Positions 44,690 to 53,159 are shown, numbered from the stretch's first letter. The stretch: DNA of 56,291 bases from JBCDBD01 sp039184335 (GCA_039184335.1 JBCDBD010000025.1:1-56291); one strand, 5' to 3'. Numbers and translations are program-made. The notes: generated from the letters alone by a model not told the origin.

Positions 44690-45340
44690 TTACTGTATTT
44701 TTAGTTTAAGATGTTTTTTATAAAGTAGAAATATAAGATAGAAAGAAAAACCTAGGTAGAACAATCCCAAAATGGAATTGGTCCATGTACCATATCTATC
44801 GTAGTTGGCCACAATATTGTTGCCCGCAAAAATAAAGACTGACATGGCCATCAGCGACCCTAAACCGATACCCAGAATATAGCTTACATACGACCTCCAA
44901 TTGGTTTTGAGTGTTTTTCTTGAAAACAGGATTTTGTGCCATGCCATCCAAAACGGTATTTGCAATGGATTTAAAGTACTCAATAAAATACCCAATAGCA
45001 GTGGTGACGCAATTTTAGGAAAAGTGTGTGAAACCGGCCATGTGTCGGCACCAATCGATGCCGTTAGACTTGAAATTGCCAAATAGAGCAACAAAATGAT
45101 GGCCGGTGGCAACAAATAATAAGAAAATCTATCTCCCAATTGCAAGTGTTGGCTTCCCCATAGGGTCAATCGCACATAACATAGTTCAATAACGATAGTA
45201 GCTATGGAAAAAACGAATGCAGCCGCCATACCTTGGGAGGCTGCAATATCGAAAGCTGTAATATTCAGGGTACCTAAGGGCAGAGCACCAAAAAAACTGA
45301 TCAATAGACCAGAACCACAAACTTTCAAACATGAATTCAT
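44690..45340 (-). CDS. LysE/RhtB-family exporter
   Basis: 216-residue inner-membrane protein with six hydrophobic segments. The start at MNSCLKVCG is chosen: the open frame runs 33 codons further upstream, but that stretch is hydrophilic and lies largely within the YHS gene. The typical LysE N-terminal signature G.(L)PLGTLN is present (FGALPLGTLNITAF). A central NPLQIPFWMAWHK and C-terminal GNNIVANYDR are typical of the family. It probably exports an amino acid or a small amine; substrate not readable. Confidence 0.75.
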   Translation of the reverse strand: MNSCLKVCGSGLLISFFGALPLGTLNITAFDIAASQGMAAAFVFSIATIVIELCYVRLTLWGSQHLQLGDRFSYYLLPPAIILLLYLAISSLTASIGADTWPVSHTFPKIASPLLLGILLSTLNPLQIPFWMAWHKILFSRKTLKTNWRSYVSYILGIGLGSLMAMSVFIFAGNNIVANYDRYGTWTNSILGLFYLGFSFYLIFLLYKKHLKLKIQ

Positions 45341-45366
45341 AAACTCCTTCAATCCCCTTGAAGCAC

Positions 45367-45813
45367 CTACTTCTGCTTTATTTTTTCCCAATTGGTATCC
45401 GCCTTGGCCCGAAGTACTTCGGGTGATTCTTTTGTCCAAGCTTCTAAAGTGTTCGTTTTTCCTGAATTATAAAAAAGATACAATTGATGGTCATGTATTT
45501 CATACGTCTCAGGGTTGATCGAAACTTTCTTCCCAGAAACGGCAATGGCATAGGCACAATACCCCCCATATTTTGGAACATACTTGTCAGGATTGGCCTT
45601 GAACTTGTCAAGATTACCTAGACTGGCAAATTTATATCTAACCCCATCATATGCTGTTGCAAACTCCTTTTCTCCATGAATTGGCTGACCGTCAAAATAG
45701 CTGACCACATCATACCCATTGGCCATGTATCCTTTCTTGGTATTATAATCCACCGATTGGGCTGCTATGTGGGCACCTATAAACAAAACAAAAAGTGAAA
45801 CTAGCTTTTTCAT
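45367..45813 (-). CDS. Secreted YHS-domain protein
   Basis: 148 residues: signal peptide of about 18 residues ending HIAAQ, then a YHS domain (GYDVVSYFDGQPIHGEKEFATAYDG, FASLGNLDKFKANPDKYVPKYGGYCAYA), a fold often linked to metal handling and found near copper or redox proteins. YHS proteins of this type have the C-terminal segment GKKVSINPETYEIHDHQLYLFYNS. It heads an operon with LysE, DinB, NRDE and ATP-grasp genes. No clear TAnnTTTG box is seen upstream. Confidence 0.82.
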   Translation of the reverse strand: MKKLVSLFVLFIGAHIAAQSVDYNTKKGYMANGYDVVSYFDGQPIHGEKEFATAYDGVRYKFASLGNLDKFKANPDKYVPKYGGYCAYAIAVSGKKVSINPETYEIHDHQLYLFYNSGKTNTLEAWTKESPEVLRAKADTNWEKIKQK

Positions 45814-46067
45814 CTTAATAGATCAACGATTTTTCATTCAATTTTTTGATTTTAGAAACCATATTCGCATCATTTCCCGTCTCTCAATGCCTATCTAGAT
45901 ACACCAGATGGTTATCCTCTATATAGGGTATTACGTCTTGGTGTATTCGATTTCCTTTCAAATCGGTCCAAAAAAATAGTCTTCGCTCCCATTAATGAAA
46001 AGCCATCACTTTTGATAAGAGCATAAATAATGTCTGAATTTCCAATCTGGACAAATAATGAAAAGTG
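45814..46067 (-). other. Intergenic region with a possible decayed reading frame
   Basis: No intact gene. One minus-strand frame (about 46020-45850) shows protein-like stretches such as WTDLKGNRIHQDVIPYI and NHLVYLDRH interrupted by two stop codons. No family was recognised, and the similarity could be chance. Confidence 0.35.
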
Positions 46068-46826
46068 TTATCGCGTATGCTCTGGGCTGTCAAATCCTAC
46101 CTTACAACCGGCTTGCCATTCATCGGGCCGATTACCATAAGCAGGCACCCCCACCATTATCTTTCAACATACGCGCCAAATGAAGGCAGTTCCAAACCAA
46201 AAAAGTAGTATTTCGATTAGTGAAATCATTTTCTGGCCCGCCCGAGCCTTCATCCCGATACGATGGTCCTGGACCAGCCTCACCCATCCATCCTGCATCT
46301 GCTTAAGGTGGCACCGTATAGCCTATATGGGACAGTGAAAACAATATATTCATTGCACAGTGCTACATTTCATTTTCGTTTCCTGTCATCAAGGTTGCAC
46401 CAACTTTGCCATAGTCACGATACTGACCTTTTCATTGAACTGATGGGTATACCCATACATACGTTCGAGGGTTCGATTACAAACTGATAATTTTTCTCCC
46501 AACCACACTGAAGTGCAAACAATTAAAATATCGCAGGCATCTATTTCCCTTTGTACCATGGGCCCAAATCTTCCCTATCCCATTCGGGGGTTTTTGACAT
46601 ATCTAAACCAAGACCGGCTGGAATATCATAATCTACGGGTCGAATAATTTCGTGCTTACCCCATTTTTTCAAAAATATTTTGGGCCACTTTAATCAACCC
46701 TTCTGTATGCGACAGTACCGGAGTTCTGTTTAGGGTACAGTTCAAGAACAGTACTTTTAGGTCGTCGTATTTAGCGAGAGGGTGCTCACAGTGTTTTGCA
46801 GTTGGTTTTTTTAATTGCTCTGTCAC
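46068..46826 (-). pseudogene. Decayed flavodoxin-family NAD(P)H-dependent oxidoreductase gene
   Basis: The minus strand can be read in pieces as one protein of the flavodoxin-like/NADPH-FMN reductase family. It begins at a GTG (46826): LKVLFLNCTLNRTPVLSHTE; then shifts near 46660 (KHEIIRPVDYDIP), near 46565 (DACDILIVCTSVWLGEK), near 46425 (YGKVGATLMTGNENE), and near 46148 (PAYGNRPDEWQAGCKVGF). Two in-frame stops interrupt the fourth piece (46365-46363, 46305-46303). The segment GEAGPGPSYRDEGSGGPEND is diagnostic. Four frameshifts plus two stops exclude sequencing error; the gene is dead. No intact homologue is in the window. Confidence 0.85.
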
Positions 46827-47022
46827 GGTGTTCTTTTATTCGATAGCTGTTGCTTATTAGGTCGAATAAATTTTTCAGCATTATGTAATAATATATGTTA
46901 AAATTTTATCAATAAATCTGTGAGAAACGAAAAAATTTCGAAAATGTGAACAATCAGGCCTTTTATACTTTCAACCCAAATATTTACCAATGTATGCTTG
47001 TCTAAAGGTTATCCCATAAATA

Positions 47023-47499
47023 TCATTTGTGTGGTGGGGGCGGTCTATGGGGAGGTGGCCCTGCACCTGCTGGTCCTCGACGAAGCGCAGTGGCCACAAT
47101 TCGTTTCAATCGCTGTTTTTGGTTGCCATGGCAAATTTTTTCAATCTCGTTGAAGTGGTTGAACACTTCCATTTCGCGCTCTTGGGCCAATGTGCCAATA
47201 AGTCCTGCTATGGAATCTAAGTTCTTTTTTTGAAAATTAACCTCCCCCATATGTGCAAAAAGTGTTTCTTTCAAACCCAAGAAACGCTCATCTATTGTTC
47301 GCATTTTTCGATGGTGTTCTTCTTCCAATTCCATAAACCTGGCCAATTGTTCTTGATTAAAATCAAGCCGGTCAGCTATAAATTCTTTGGGTGGCCTGGG
47401 CTTTCTTCCAGTATTTCTTGTCACTAAAAACAATAAGACCCCATTCATGACCATCAAAAAGACCATAAACACAATCAACAGTACTTGCTTCTTCATCAC
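47023..47499 (-). CDS. Periplasmic CpxP/CnrX/ZraP-like metal-sensor-type protein
   Basis: 158 residues: an N-terminal membrane anchor (about residues 5-27) and a periplasmic all-helical domain with the LDFNQEQLARFMELEEEHHRKMR pattern of Spy/CpxP/ZraP/CnrX proteins. Potential metal ligands include the EEEHHRKMR cluster, several Met and His residues, and a His-Pro-rich tail (PPPHRPPPPHK). CnrX senses Ni/Co and ZraP senses Zn; copper would fit the SCO1 gene nearby. The third gene after an ECF sigma and a small membrane protein; the stop/start gap to the latter is 3 nt. Confidence 0.8.
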   Translation of the reverse strand: MMKKQVLLIVFMVFLMVMNGVLLFLVTRNTGRKPRPPKEFIADRLDFNQEQLARFMELEEEHHRKMRTIDERFLGLKETLFAHMGEVNFQKKNLDSIAGLIGTLAQEREMEVFNHFNEIEKICHGNQKQRLKRIVATALRRGPAGAGPPPHRPPPPHK

Positions 47500-47502
47500 T
47501 TT

Positions 47503-47820
47503 CTAATTAAAAATGGATTCTTCTTGTGCTGGGTAAAGCCCGTATGTCTCTGCAAAAGATTGCAATTCTTCTTCTTGTTGAAAACTGCCGTGGTAATATA
47601 AGCCTGTAAGGTTCAGAAGAACAAACAGCAAAAGTGCAGCAACTTGTAATTTAGGTGTAAACCAATATAAAAATACCAAAGGCTCCGTAGATACAGTAGT
47701 CTTACCAAGCTGTTGCATCACCTTATCCTTAAAAAAGGGAGGGGTGCCAACCACTTGAATTTGGGTTGCCAGTTCAATGAGTTCCCCTATCTGTCTTGAA
47801 GTCTTTTTTCTATGATCCAT
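47503..47820 (-). CDS. Small single-TM protein, candidate anti-sigma factor
   Basis: 105 residues, no recognised family. A basic, helical N-terminal cytoplasmic part of about 45 residues (KKTSRQIGELIELATQIQ, then PPFFKDKVMQQL) precedes one membrane helix (about 57-76, LQVAALLLFVLLNLTGLYYH), with a short acidic periplasmic tail (EEELQSFAETYG). The layout is like CnrY: a small membrane anti-sigma binding the sigma factor with its N-terminus. It lies between the ECF sigma and the CnrX-like protein with gaps of 53 and 3 nt. The role is inferred from position and topology. Confidence 0.55.
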   Translation of the reverse strand: MDHRKKTSRQIGELIELATQIQVVGTPPFFKDKVMQQLGKTTVSTEPLVFLYWFTPKLQVAALLLFVLLNLTGLYYHGSFQQEEELQSFAETYGLYPAQEESIFN

Positions 47821-47873
47821 AATCTTTGATGGTGGTATAGGTTTTTAGATGTCCTTTTTTGTAAAAACTTGTG

Positions 47874-48455
47874 CTACCACATTTCTTTTTTATAATACTG
47901 GGTTAAAGTCTGTTTCAAATTCCGCTTTGCCCTAAATAGCAATGACTCAATAGAAGAGATACTTTTCTTGGTAATCTCACTGACTTCCTTATAGCTCAAC
48001 CCATCTATTTTATGAAGGGTAAATATGATCCGCTGTGCTTCGGGCAAACGGTTTATGGCATTGAAGAGGATTTCTTGCCGTTCTTTATCCTCTAACTGAA
48101 CCCCAGGATGATTGAATTCAGTAAAATAAGTAGTTTTATCAATCGGCAGGGTATTACTGCTAAGCGACTGCATGAACCCAAACCGCTTTTTCGTGTTTTT
48201 CTTACGTATAAATTCCAGGCATTTGTTCACCGATATTCGGTAGATCCATGTCGATAATCTCGAATTGCCCTTAAACTTAGAAATGGAATTATAAATTTCA
48301 ACAAACACTTCTTGGGCAATATCTTCGGCATCACCCATATTTGGGACAAAGGACAAACAGGTGTTAAAGACCAATTTTTGATATTCATCCAATAGCTTTG
48401 TATAAGCTTCTCGCTTTTGGGCCTTTAAATCTGCTAAAAATTCTCTCTCGTCCAA
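47874..48455 (-). CDS. ECF-family sigma-70 factor (TTG start)
   Basis: 193 residues with region 2 (YQKLVFNTCLSFVPNMGDAEDIAQEVFVEIYNSISKFKG, LSTWIYRISVNKCLEFIRKK) and region 4 (INRLPEAQRIIFTLHKIDGLSYKEVSEITKKSISSIESLLFRAKRNLK). An in-frame TAG lies six codons... a short distance upstream and no in-frame ATG exists before region 2, so translation starts at TTG (48455). It is first in a three-gene operon with a small membrane protein and a CnrX-like protein, and divergent from the EF-hand/YHYH/MORN/SCO operon across a 110-nt gap that likely holds its own and the target promoter. Confidence 0.93.
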   Translation of the reverse strand: MDEREFLADLKAQKREAYTKLLDEYQKLVFNTCLSFVPNMGDAEDIAQEVFVEIYNSISKFKGNSRLSTWIYRISVNKCLEFIRKKNTKKRFGFMQSLSSNTLPIDKTTYFTEFNHPGVQLEDKERQEILFNAINRLPEAQRIIFTLHKIDGLSYKEVSEITKKSISSIESLLFRAKRNLKQTLTQYYKKEMW

Positions 48456-48565
48456 AAAGTTGAAAGTGGTTAATGCCTACAAAATAAGGGCATTTCAAAA
48501 AAATCGTTGTCCTGCGCAAGTTTTTTTTCGATTTCAACATCTAAACCTACAAACAAAATAGCGTA

Positions 48566-48865
48566 ATGATGGAAATAAACAAAAAAATAATCGTAACGGG
48601 TTTCGTGGCTATTGCATGTACTGCATGCCAAACAAAAGCACAATCCAATGATGGCGAACGTCAACATAGAAGACCCCCATCGATTGAACAACTGTTCAAG
48701 GACTTGGATGCCAATGAGGATGGTAAACTTTCGGAGAAAGAAGTTAGGGGCCCTTTAAAAAAACACTTTATCAAAGTTGACCTGAACGAAGATGGTTATC
48801 TGACCAAAGAAGAATTGGAAAAAGCACCTAAACCCAAAAGGAAAAACGGACAAAACAGAGATTAA
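48566..48865 (+). CDS. Secreted EF-hand protein
   Basis: 99 residues: hydrophobic export signal (about residues 7-20, ending ACTAC), a short linker, then two EF-hand loops with canonical DxNxDG: Asp48-Asn50-Asp52...Glu59 and Asp72-Asn74-Asp76...Glu83. A basic tail ends the protein. Whether Cys21 is a lipobox cysteine is unclear. Calcium or another divalent ion is the likely ligand. First gene of the divergent operon; the YHYH gene follows after 10 nt. Confidence 0.85.
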   Translation: MMEINKKIIVTGFVAIACTACQTKAQSNDGERQHRRPPSIEQLFKDLDANEDGKLSEKEVRGPLKKHFIKVDLNEDGYLTKEELEKAPKPKRKNGQNRD

Positions 48866-48875
48866 ACCAATCGTT

Positions 48876-49646
48876 ATGAAAAGAAATCCGATTTTATTTA
48901 TCACGGTGGCACTTATTTTTGCCGTGCTGGCCTGCAGCTCTGATAGCGATGATACCGTATTTGCAGATGATCAATCAAATACCGATGGCGATGTAACTAC
49001 AGCTACCTTAAGTAACGCATTTGCAGAATTTGATGAAAATGAAACCACCATCTATCTAGATGGTGACAATGTGGTGATCGAAACCACTGGGTTCCCGAAC
49101 CATGAAACGGTGTATTGGGGAGTGGGCAATGATCTGTATCTTGAAGAACCTGATGTACAACTGACCCCTAGCATTATACCTAATTATGACGGCTCCGCGA
49201 CCCTTGTTGTCGCTGCAAATCCGCAACTTGCCCCAAGCAGTACCTCAACAAATATGGGTGCCATAGGCATAGCAGTCAGCGGAGCGGCAATATTCAATGA
49301 CCAAGAAGGCAATGGGCCACTTAGTGATGCAGCAGTCAGTCTAGATTGGACCGGAGGGCATATTGGCCCTGCGGAGTACCACTACCATTTAGAGCCAAAA
49401 GCTTGGTCTGATGACGACGATTCCTTAATTGGTATATTGGCAGATGGATTTTTTATCTACGGAAGAAAGTGCAGTTCCACTGGCGATTACCCCACCGATT
49501 TGGATGCTTCAGGTGGGCATGTTTCAACCACACCGTATTCAGATGAACCCGTATATCATTACCACATTGAAAATGAGCTATATCTAAATCAATATTATGT
49601 CATTTTTCCAGGGGATTACCAAGGTACGCCAAGCAGCATCAACTAA
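48876..49646 (+). CDS. YHYH-domain lipoprotein
   Basis: 256 residues: lipoprotein signal with lipobox AVLAC followed by SSDSDD, an acidic +2/+6 stretch compatible with surface export. The YHYH domain (PF14240-type) is marked by two YHYH motifs, AEYHYHLEPK near residue 170 and VYHYHIENEL near residue 227, with GILADGFFIYGRK and LDASGGHVS between. YHYH proteins are found beside copper and SCO genes; their metal preference is not established. The histidine pairs are plausible metal ligands. It overlaps the MORN gene by 50 nt. Confidence 0.85.
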   Translation: MKRNPILFITVALIFAVLACSSDSDDTVFADDQSNTDGDVTTATLSNAFAEFDENETTIYLDGDNVVIETTGFPNHETVYWGVGNDLYLEEPDVQLTPSIIPNYDGSATLVVAANPQLAPSSTSTNMGAIGIAVSGAAIFNDQEGNGPLSDAAVSLDWTGGHIGPAEYHYHLEPKAWSDDDDSLIGILADGFFIYGRKCSSTGDYPTDLDASGGHVSTTPYSDEPVYHYHIENELYLNQYYVIFPGDYQGTPSSIN

Positions 49647-50226
49647 ACTTAATTACAGTATCGCCTTATTGGCAATTTTTCTGCTTTCAGGGCAGCAAAC
49701 CGAGAAAAGTAACTATCCTTGGATCATCGAGGACCATAATGTTGAAAGTGGACTTTTAACATTGAATTCCCAAGAAGGCAAATGGTATTATGACGGTACT
49801 CCATTTAATGGCTATGCACTATCGTGGCATGGCAATGGACAACTTGCTGAAAAAGTAGGATACTTGAACGGGAAAAGACATGGGCCTGCCTCGAAGTGGT
49901 ATAAAGATGGCTTGTTATCCAGTGAAAAACACTATGTGGAAAATAGATTGGAGGGCATTGCGAAAACTTGGTGGCCGAACGGGTCACAAAGCACAGCATC
50001 AAATTACCTGAACAGACAAAGACATGGAAAGCAAGTCAAATGGTACCCAAATGGTCAAATTGCAAGAATCATGCACTTCAACTATGGTAAGGAAGAGGGC
50101 TTGCAACAAGCATGGTTGCAAAATGGAAAGTTATACGCGAATTATGAAGCCAAAAATGGACGCTTTTTTGGATTAAGACGTTCCAACCTTTGTTATCAGT
50201 TACAAAATGAAGTGGTTCAACAATAG
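49597..50226 (+). CDS. MORN-like repeat protein (YwqK-like)
   Basis: 209 residues with an N-terminal hydrophobic segment (SIALLAIFLLSG, residues 21-32), presumably an export signal, then tandem MORN_2-type repeats such as WHGNGQLAEKVGYLNGKRHGPASKWYKDG, WWPNGSQSTASNYLNRQRHGK and WYPNGQIARIMHFNYGKEEG. Such repeats are often auto-labelled 'YwqK antitoxin', but no toxin partner is present and a secreted protein is unlikely to be an antitoxin. The start at 49597 lies inside the YHYH gene; no other ATG precedes the export signal. It overlaps the SCO gene by 20 nt. Confidence 0.7.
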   Translation: MSFFQGITKVRQAASTKLNYSIALLAIFLLSGQQTEKSNYPWIIEDHNVESGLLTLNSQEGKWYYDGTPFNGYALSWHGNGQLAEKVGYLNGKRHGPASKWYKDGLLSSEKHYVENRLEGIAKTWWPNGSQSTASNYLNRQRHGKQVKWYPNGQIARIMHFNYGKEEGLQQAWLQNGKLYANYEAKNGRFFGLRRSNLCYQLQNEVVQQ

Positions 50227-50878
50227 CTTGTATATAGTAGTTGGCATGGGTTGCTTACTCTTAGCCTGCAAGACTCCCAGTGAACAAGAAAAGGTGAGCC
50301 GGGTCGAAAGCTTGCCATATTACAATGACCCCTCCTTTACCCCACGATGGTTTGCCATCAACAATGATTCTATAGACAAACAGCATAAGATTCCCCAATT
50401 TACCCTAATCAACCAATTGGGTGATACCATCACTGAAAAGACTTTTAGAAATAAAATCTATATCGCAGATTTCTTTTTTACCTCATGCCCGGGCATCTGT
50501 TCGAAAATGACCTCGAACATGTTATTGGTCCAAGAGGCATTCAAATCAGATAATGGGGTCTTATTACTTTCACACTCGGTCACGCCCAAATATGATTCTG
50601 TACCCATATTAAAATATTATGCCGAAGCCAAAGGGGTCATTGCCAATAAATGGCATTTGGCCACCGGAGTGCGAAAAGATATTTATGATTTGGGGCGCTT
50701 TGGTTATTTTATCGAAGAAAATTTAGGTATGCCCAAAGGTGAAGATGATTTTTTGCATACTGAGAACTTTATTCTTGTCGACAAGAACAGTCACATTCGA
50801 GGTATCTATAATGGATTGAACAATACTGCCATTGCACAGTTGGTTGCAGATATAAAGACCTTAAAGAAGGAAAAATAA
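50207..50878 (+). CDS. SCO1/SenC-family copper chaperone lipoprotein
   Basis: 223 residues: lipoprotein signal (lipobox LLLAC, Cys21), then the thioredoxin-like SCO domain with the metal motif CPGIC (Cys94, Cys98) and distal His184 (FLHTENF), the classic copper-binding triad. Family members deliver copper to the CuA site of cytochrome c oxidase or reduce its cysteines. As the last gene of the EF-hand/YHYH/MORN operon next to a metal-sensing sigma cassette, it suggests copper-related oxidase assembly. SCO paralogues with other roles exist, so the exact client is inferred. Confidence 0.92.
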   Translation: MKWFNNSLYIVVGMGCLLLACKTPSEQEKVSRVESLPYYNDPSFTPRWFAINNDSIDKQHKIPQFTLINQLGDTITEKTFRNKIYIADFFFTSCPGICSKMTSNMLLVQEAFKSDNGVLLLSHSVTPKYDSVPILKYYAEAKGVIANKWHLATGVRKDIYDLGRFGYFIEENLGMPKGEDDFLHTENFILVDKNSHIRGIYNGLNNTAIAQLVADIKTLKKEK

Positions 50879-50942
50879 CCTAAACATGCTTTACAGCTAA
50901 ACAATGGTATAGTATTACCAAAAAAACAGTGCGCCCATAATT

Positions 50943-51335
50943 TTATTGGGATATGTTCAACTGCAATTTCTGCAGGTCTGCTTTGGTAAGCGGTTTTGTA
51001 ATATACCCGTTTATAAAGTCGTAATGCTTTGAAAGAATTAAATCTCCATGTGATATCGATGAGGTTAGAATATAGATTTGAACACTATCTTTAATCAATT
51101 CTGGTCCATCTTTAAGTTCTTCTAGAAATTCCCAACCGTTCATTACGGGCATATTGATATCCAAAAAAATCAAATCTGGCAACTCGTCAGGTGTTTCCAT
51201 TAACTGTATTAGGGCTTCATAGCCTTTAAGGCCATTTTCAAACTCCAACACATTTTCCGCAAAGTTCTCTTCTTTGATCAATACTGTGGCAACAGCCCTA
51301 AAAATAAAATCGTCATCAATTACAAAAGCCTTCAT
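50943..51335 (-). CDS. Stand-alone response regulator receiver
   Basis: 130-residue CheY-like receiver with acidic pocket Asp7-Asp9, phosphoacceptor Asp59 (LIFLDINMPVMNGWEF), switch Thr/Ser (YILTSSIS) and the conserved Lys (YITKPLTK). No output domain. It lies 3 nt after the histidine kinase and is presumably its target. Output must pass through protein contacts or a phosphorelay, not direct DNA binding. Confidence 0.93.
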   Translation of the reverse strand: MKAFVIDDDFIFRAVATVLIKEENFAENVLEFENGLKGYEALIQLMETPDELPDLIFLDINMPVMNGWEFLEELKDGPELIKDSVQIYILTSSISHGDLILSKHYDFINGYITKPLTKADLQKLQLNISQ

Positions 51336-51338
51336 TTT

Positions 51339-53159
51339 CTAATCTTGATATATGTTTTGATTGCAAAAAATTAACTTGAATGTAGTGCCATGGTCGAGCT
51401 TGCTTTGAACCGCTATTGTTCCACCCATGGCCTCCATTTGGTTCTTTGAAATATACAGTCCCATCCCCTTTGCATCCTCGTTGCCATGAAATGTCTTGTA
51501 AAGTCCAAATAATTTATCCCCATAACTTGTCAGGTCAATCCCCTTTCCATTATCTGTGAATGATAGCACAGTCTTGTCATCATCATGATGCGATTCAATC
51601 TTGATGCTAAGCTTCCTTTTAGGGTTGCGATATTTGATACTATTGGTAAATAGGTTTAAGAAAATACTTGTCAAATAGGGCTTAATCGCCAAGACCTCGC
51701 TTTCTGCAGGTATGTCAATTGTGATTTTAGCCGAAGATTCCGCTATTAGCCCATTAATGCTTTCCATCACGCTTTGAATAGTGCTTGCCAAACGTATGCG
51801 CTGCATCTTTTTACCTTCATCGGTCTGGATCTTGATTACCTCGTTCAGTTGCACAATGGTCTCATCCAGCCTTTCCGATGATATCCGGATCATATCAATA
51901 AACCTATTGCGGTTTTCTTCAGAACCACCCCGCAACAACATGCCTGTTAACATGGATAGGTTACTGGAGTTAGATCTTAGGTTATGTGAAACGATATGGG
52001 CAAAATTAAGCAAGCTCCTATTTTGCTGTTCGGTGACATTCAACAGATGTCGCAATCTTCTTCCTGTCTGCTTCACCCTAGTGATGTCTGTATTGGCACC
52101 TATCATTCTTACGGGTTGGTCATTTTTGTCACGAAATACCTTGGCCTGGGCATGTATGTACTTTTCGCTACCATCTGGCAGTAAGATCCGAAACTCGGTG
52201 TCAAACTCTTTCTGACCAGAAATGGCCAGTTGTACCTCTTCCACACAGCGCTCTTTATCATCAGGATGTACCGTTTTTTCCCATGCGTCATAATCTCCGC
52301 TAAACGTATTTTTTGCAATACCATATAATGCATACATGTTCTCATCCCAAATCAAGGTATTGTCCACAATATTAAAATCCCAAATGCCAACATTGGCACT
52401 TTCCACCGCAATTCGCATTCGGTCATTCAGTTCTTGGTATTTGATATATTCCCTTTTCGACAAATCGATATCTTGAAAAACGCCATACAAACGAGAACAC
52501 TTGCCATTGATCATTTCAGAATTGCCAATGGACCTGACCCACTTTTCATTTCCTTTCGCTGTGACTATAATCAACTCTTCATCATACTTTGCACCTTTCT
52601 CTATGGCATCGGAAACCAATTCAATGATGCGGTCCCGATGTTTTCCTTTTTTATAAAATTCTATACCTGACTGTAAATCGGGCTCAAAATCCGATGCTAC
52701 CTCATGTATCTCTTTGGTCACTGCTGACCAATGCAACTTATTGTTGACCAAATCAACTTCCCAGCTCCCAATTCTTGCCGTTCTTTCAGCCTGAAGTGCT
52801 AAATCGAGGGCTATTTTTTTTTTGGTAACATCTTCGACATATAAATAGTAGCAATCATTTTTTGAAGAGGTATATAACGCTGTCTTAAACCACCTCAGCT
52901 CACTTTTTCTGGTGATATTCATTAAATAATCTGTCAATGGCTCACTTCGCTGTTTCTTTGACTCTTGGGCACGCTGAAACGACCTGGGCAATTCACCCAA
53001 TAAACGGTCTATTTTACGGTTCAAGAAGGCTGTACCCTCAACTTCAAATAGATCGACCAAGGGTTGTGAACAATCGAGAACCACGAAATCCATATCAAGC
53101 AATGCAACCGCAAAGGGTAAAAACTGAATTGTATTTTCTTGCACAGATTTTGTCAACAT
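51339..53159 (-). CDS. Cytosolic multi-PAS sensor histidine kinase
   Basis: 606 residues without membrane segments: three PAS domains (about 14-115; 130-235, GSWEVDLVNNKLHW; 252-365, VGIWDFNIVDNTLIWDENM with the PAS C-terminal motif around PVRMIGANTDIT), then a HisKA-like helix with His392 (HIVSHNLRSNSS) and a HATPase_c domain (G1-like FTDNGKGID, G2 KGMGLYISKNQMEAMGG). The H-box reads SHNLRSN, typical of the HWE/HK-related Flavobacteria kinases. Partner: the adjacent receiver. Signal unknown; the PAS set suggests redox or light or small ligands. Confidence 0.93.
   Translation of the reverse strand: MLTKSVQENTIQFLPFAVALLDMDFVVLDCSQPLVDLFEVEGTAFLNRKIDRLLGELPRSFQRAQESKKQRSEPLTDYLMNITRKSELRWFKTALYTSSKNDCYYLYVEDVTKKKIALDLALQAERTARIGSWEVDLVNNKLHWSAVTKEIHEVASDFEPDLQSGIEFYKKGKHRDRIIELVSDAIEKGAKYDEELIIVTAKGNEKWVRSIGNSEMINGKCSRLYGVFQDIDLSKREYIKYQELNDRMRIAVESANVGIWDFNIVDNTLIWDENMYALYGIAKNTFSGDYDAWEKTVHPDDKERCVEEVQLAISGQKEFDTEFRILLPDGSEKYIHAQAKVFRDKNDQPVRMIGANTDITRVKQTGRRLRHLLNVTEQQNRSLLNFAHIVSHNLRSNSSNLSMLTGMLLRGGSEENRNRFIDMIRISSERLDETIVQLNEVIKIQTDEGKKMQRIRLASTIQSVMESINGLIAESSAKITIDIPAESEVLAIKPYLTSIFLNLFTNSIKYRNPKRKLSIKIESHHDDDKTVLSFTDNGKGIDLTSYGDKLFGLYKTFHGNEDAKGMGLYISKNQMEAMGGTIAVQSKLDHGTTFKLIFCNQNIYQD

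Noticed and set aside
45341..45439. 33-codon N-terminal extension of the LysE-type gene
   Set aside because: Hydrophilic, out of place before the first membrane helix and mostly inside the YHS gene.
48470..48691. 73-codon minus-strand frame with Cys-rich N-terminus
   Set aside because: Shadow of the EF-hand gene, extends into the divergent promoter gap and has no family features.
49597..50226. Annotation of the MORN-repeat gene as a toxin-antitoxin antitoxin
   Set aside because: No toxin neighbour, an export signal is present and the operon is metal-related; the label comes only from the repeat family.
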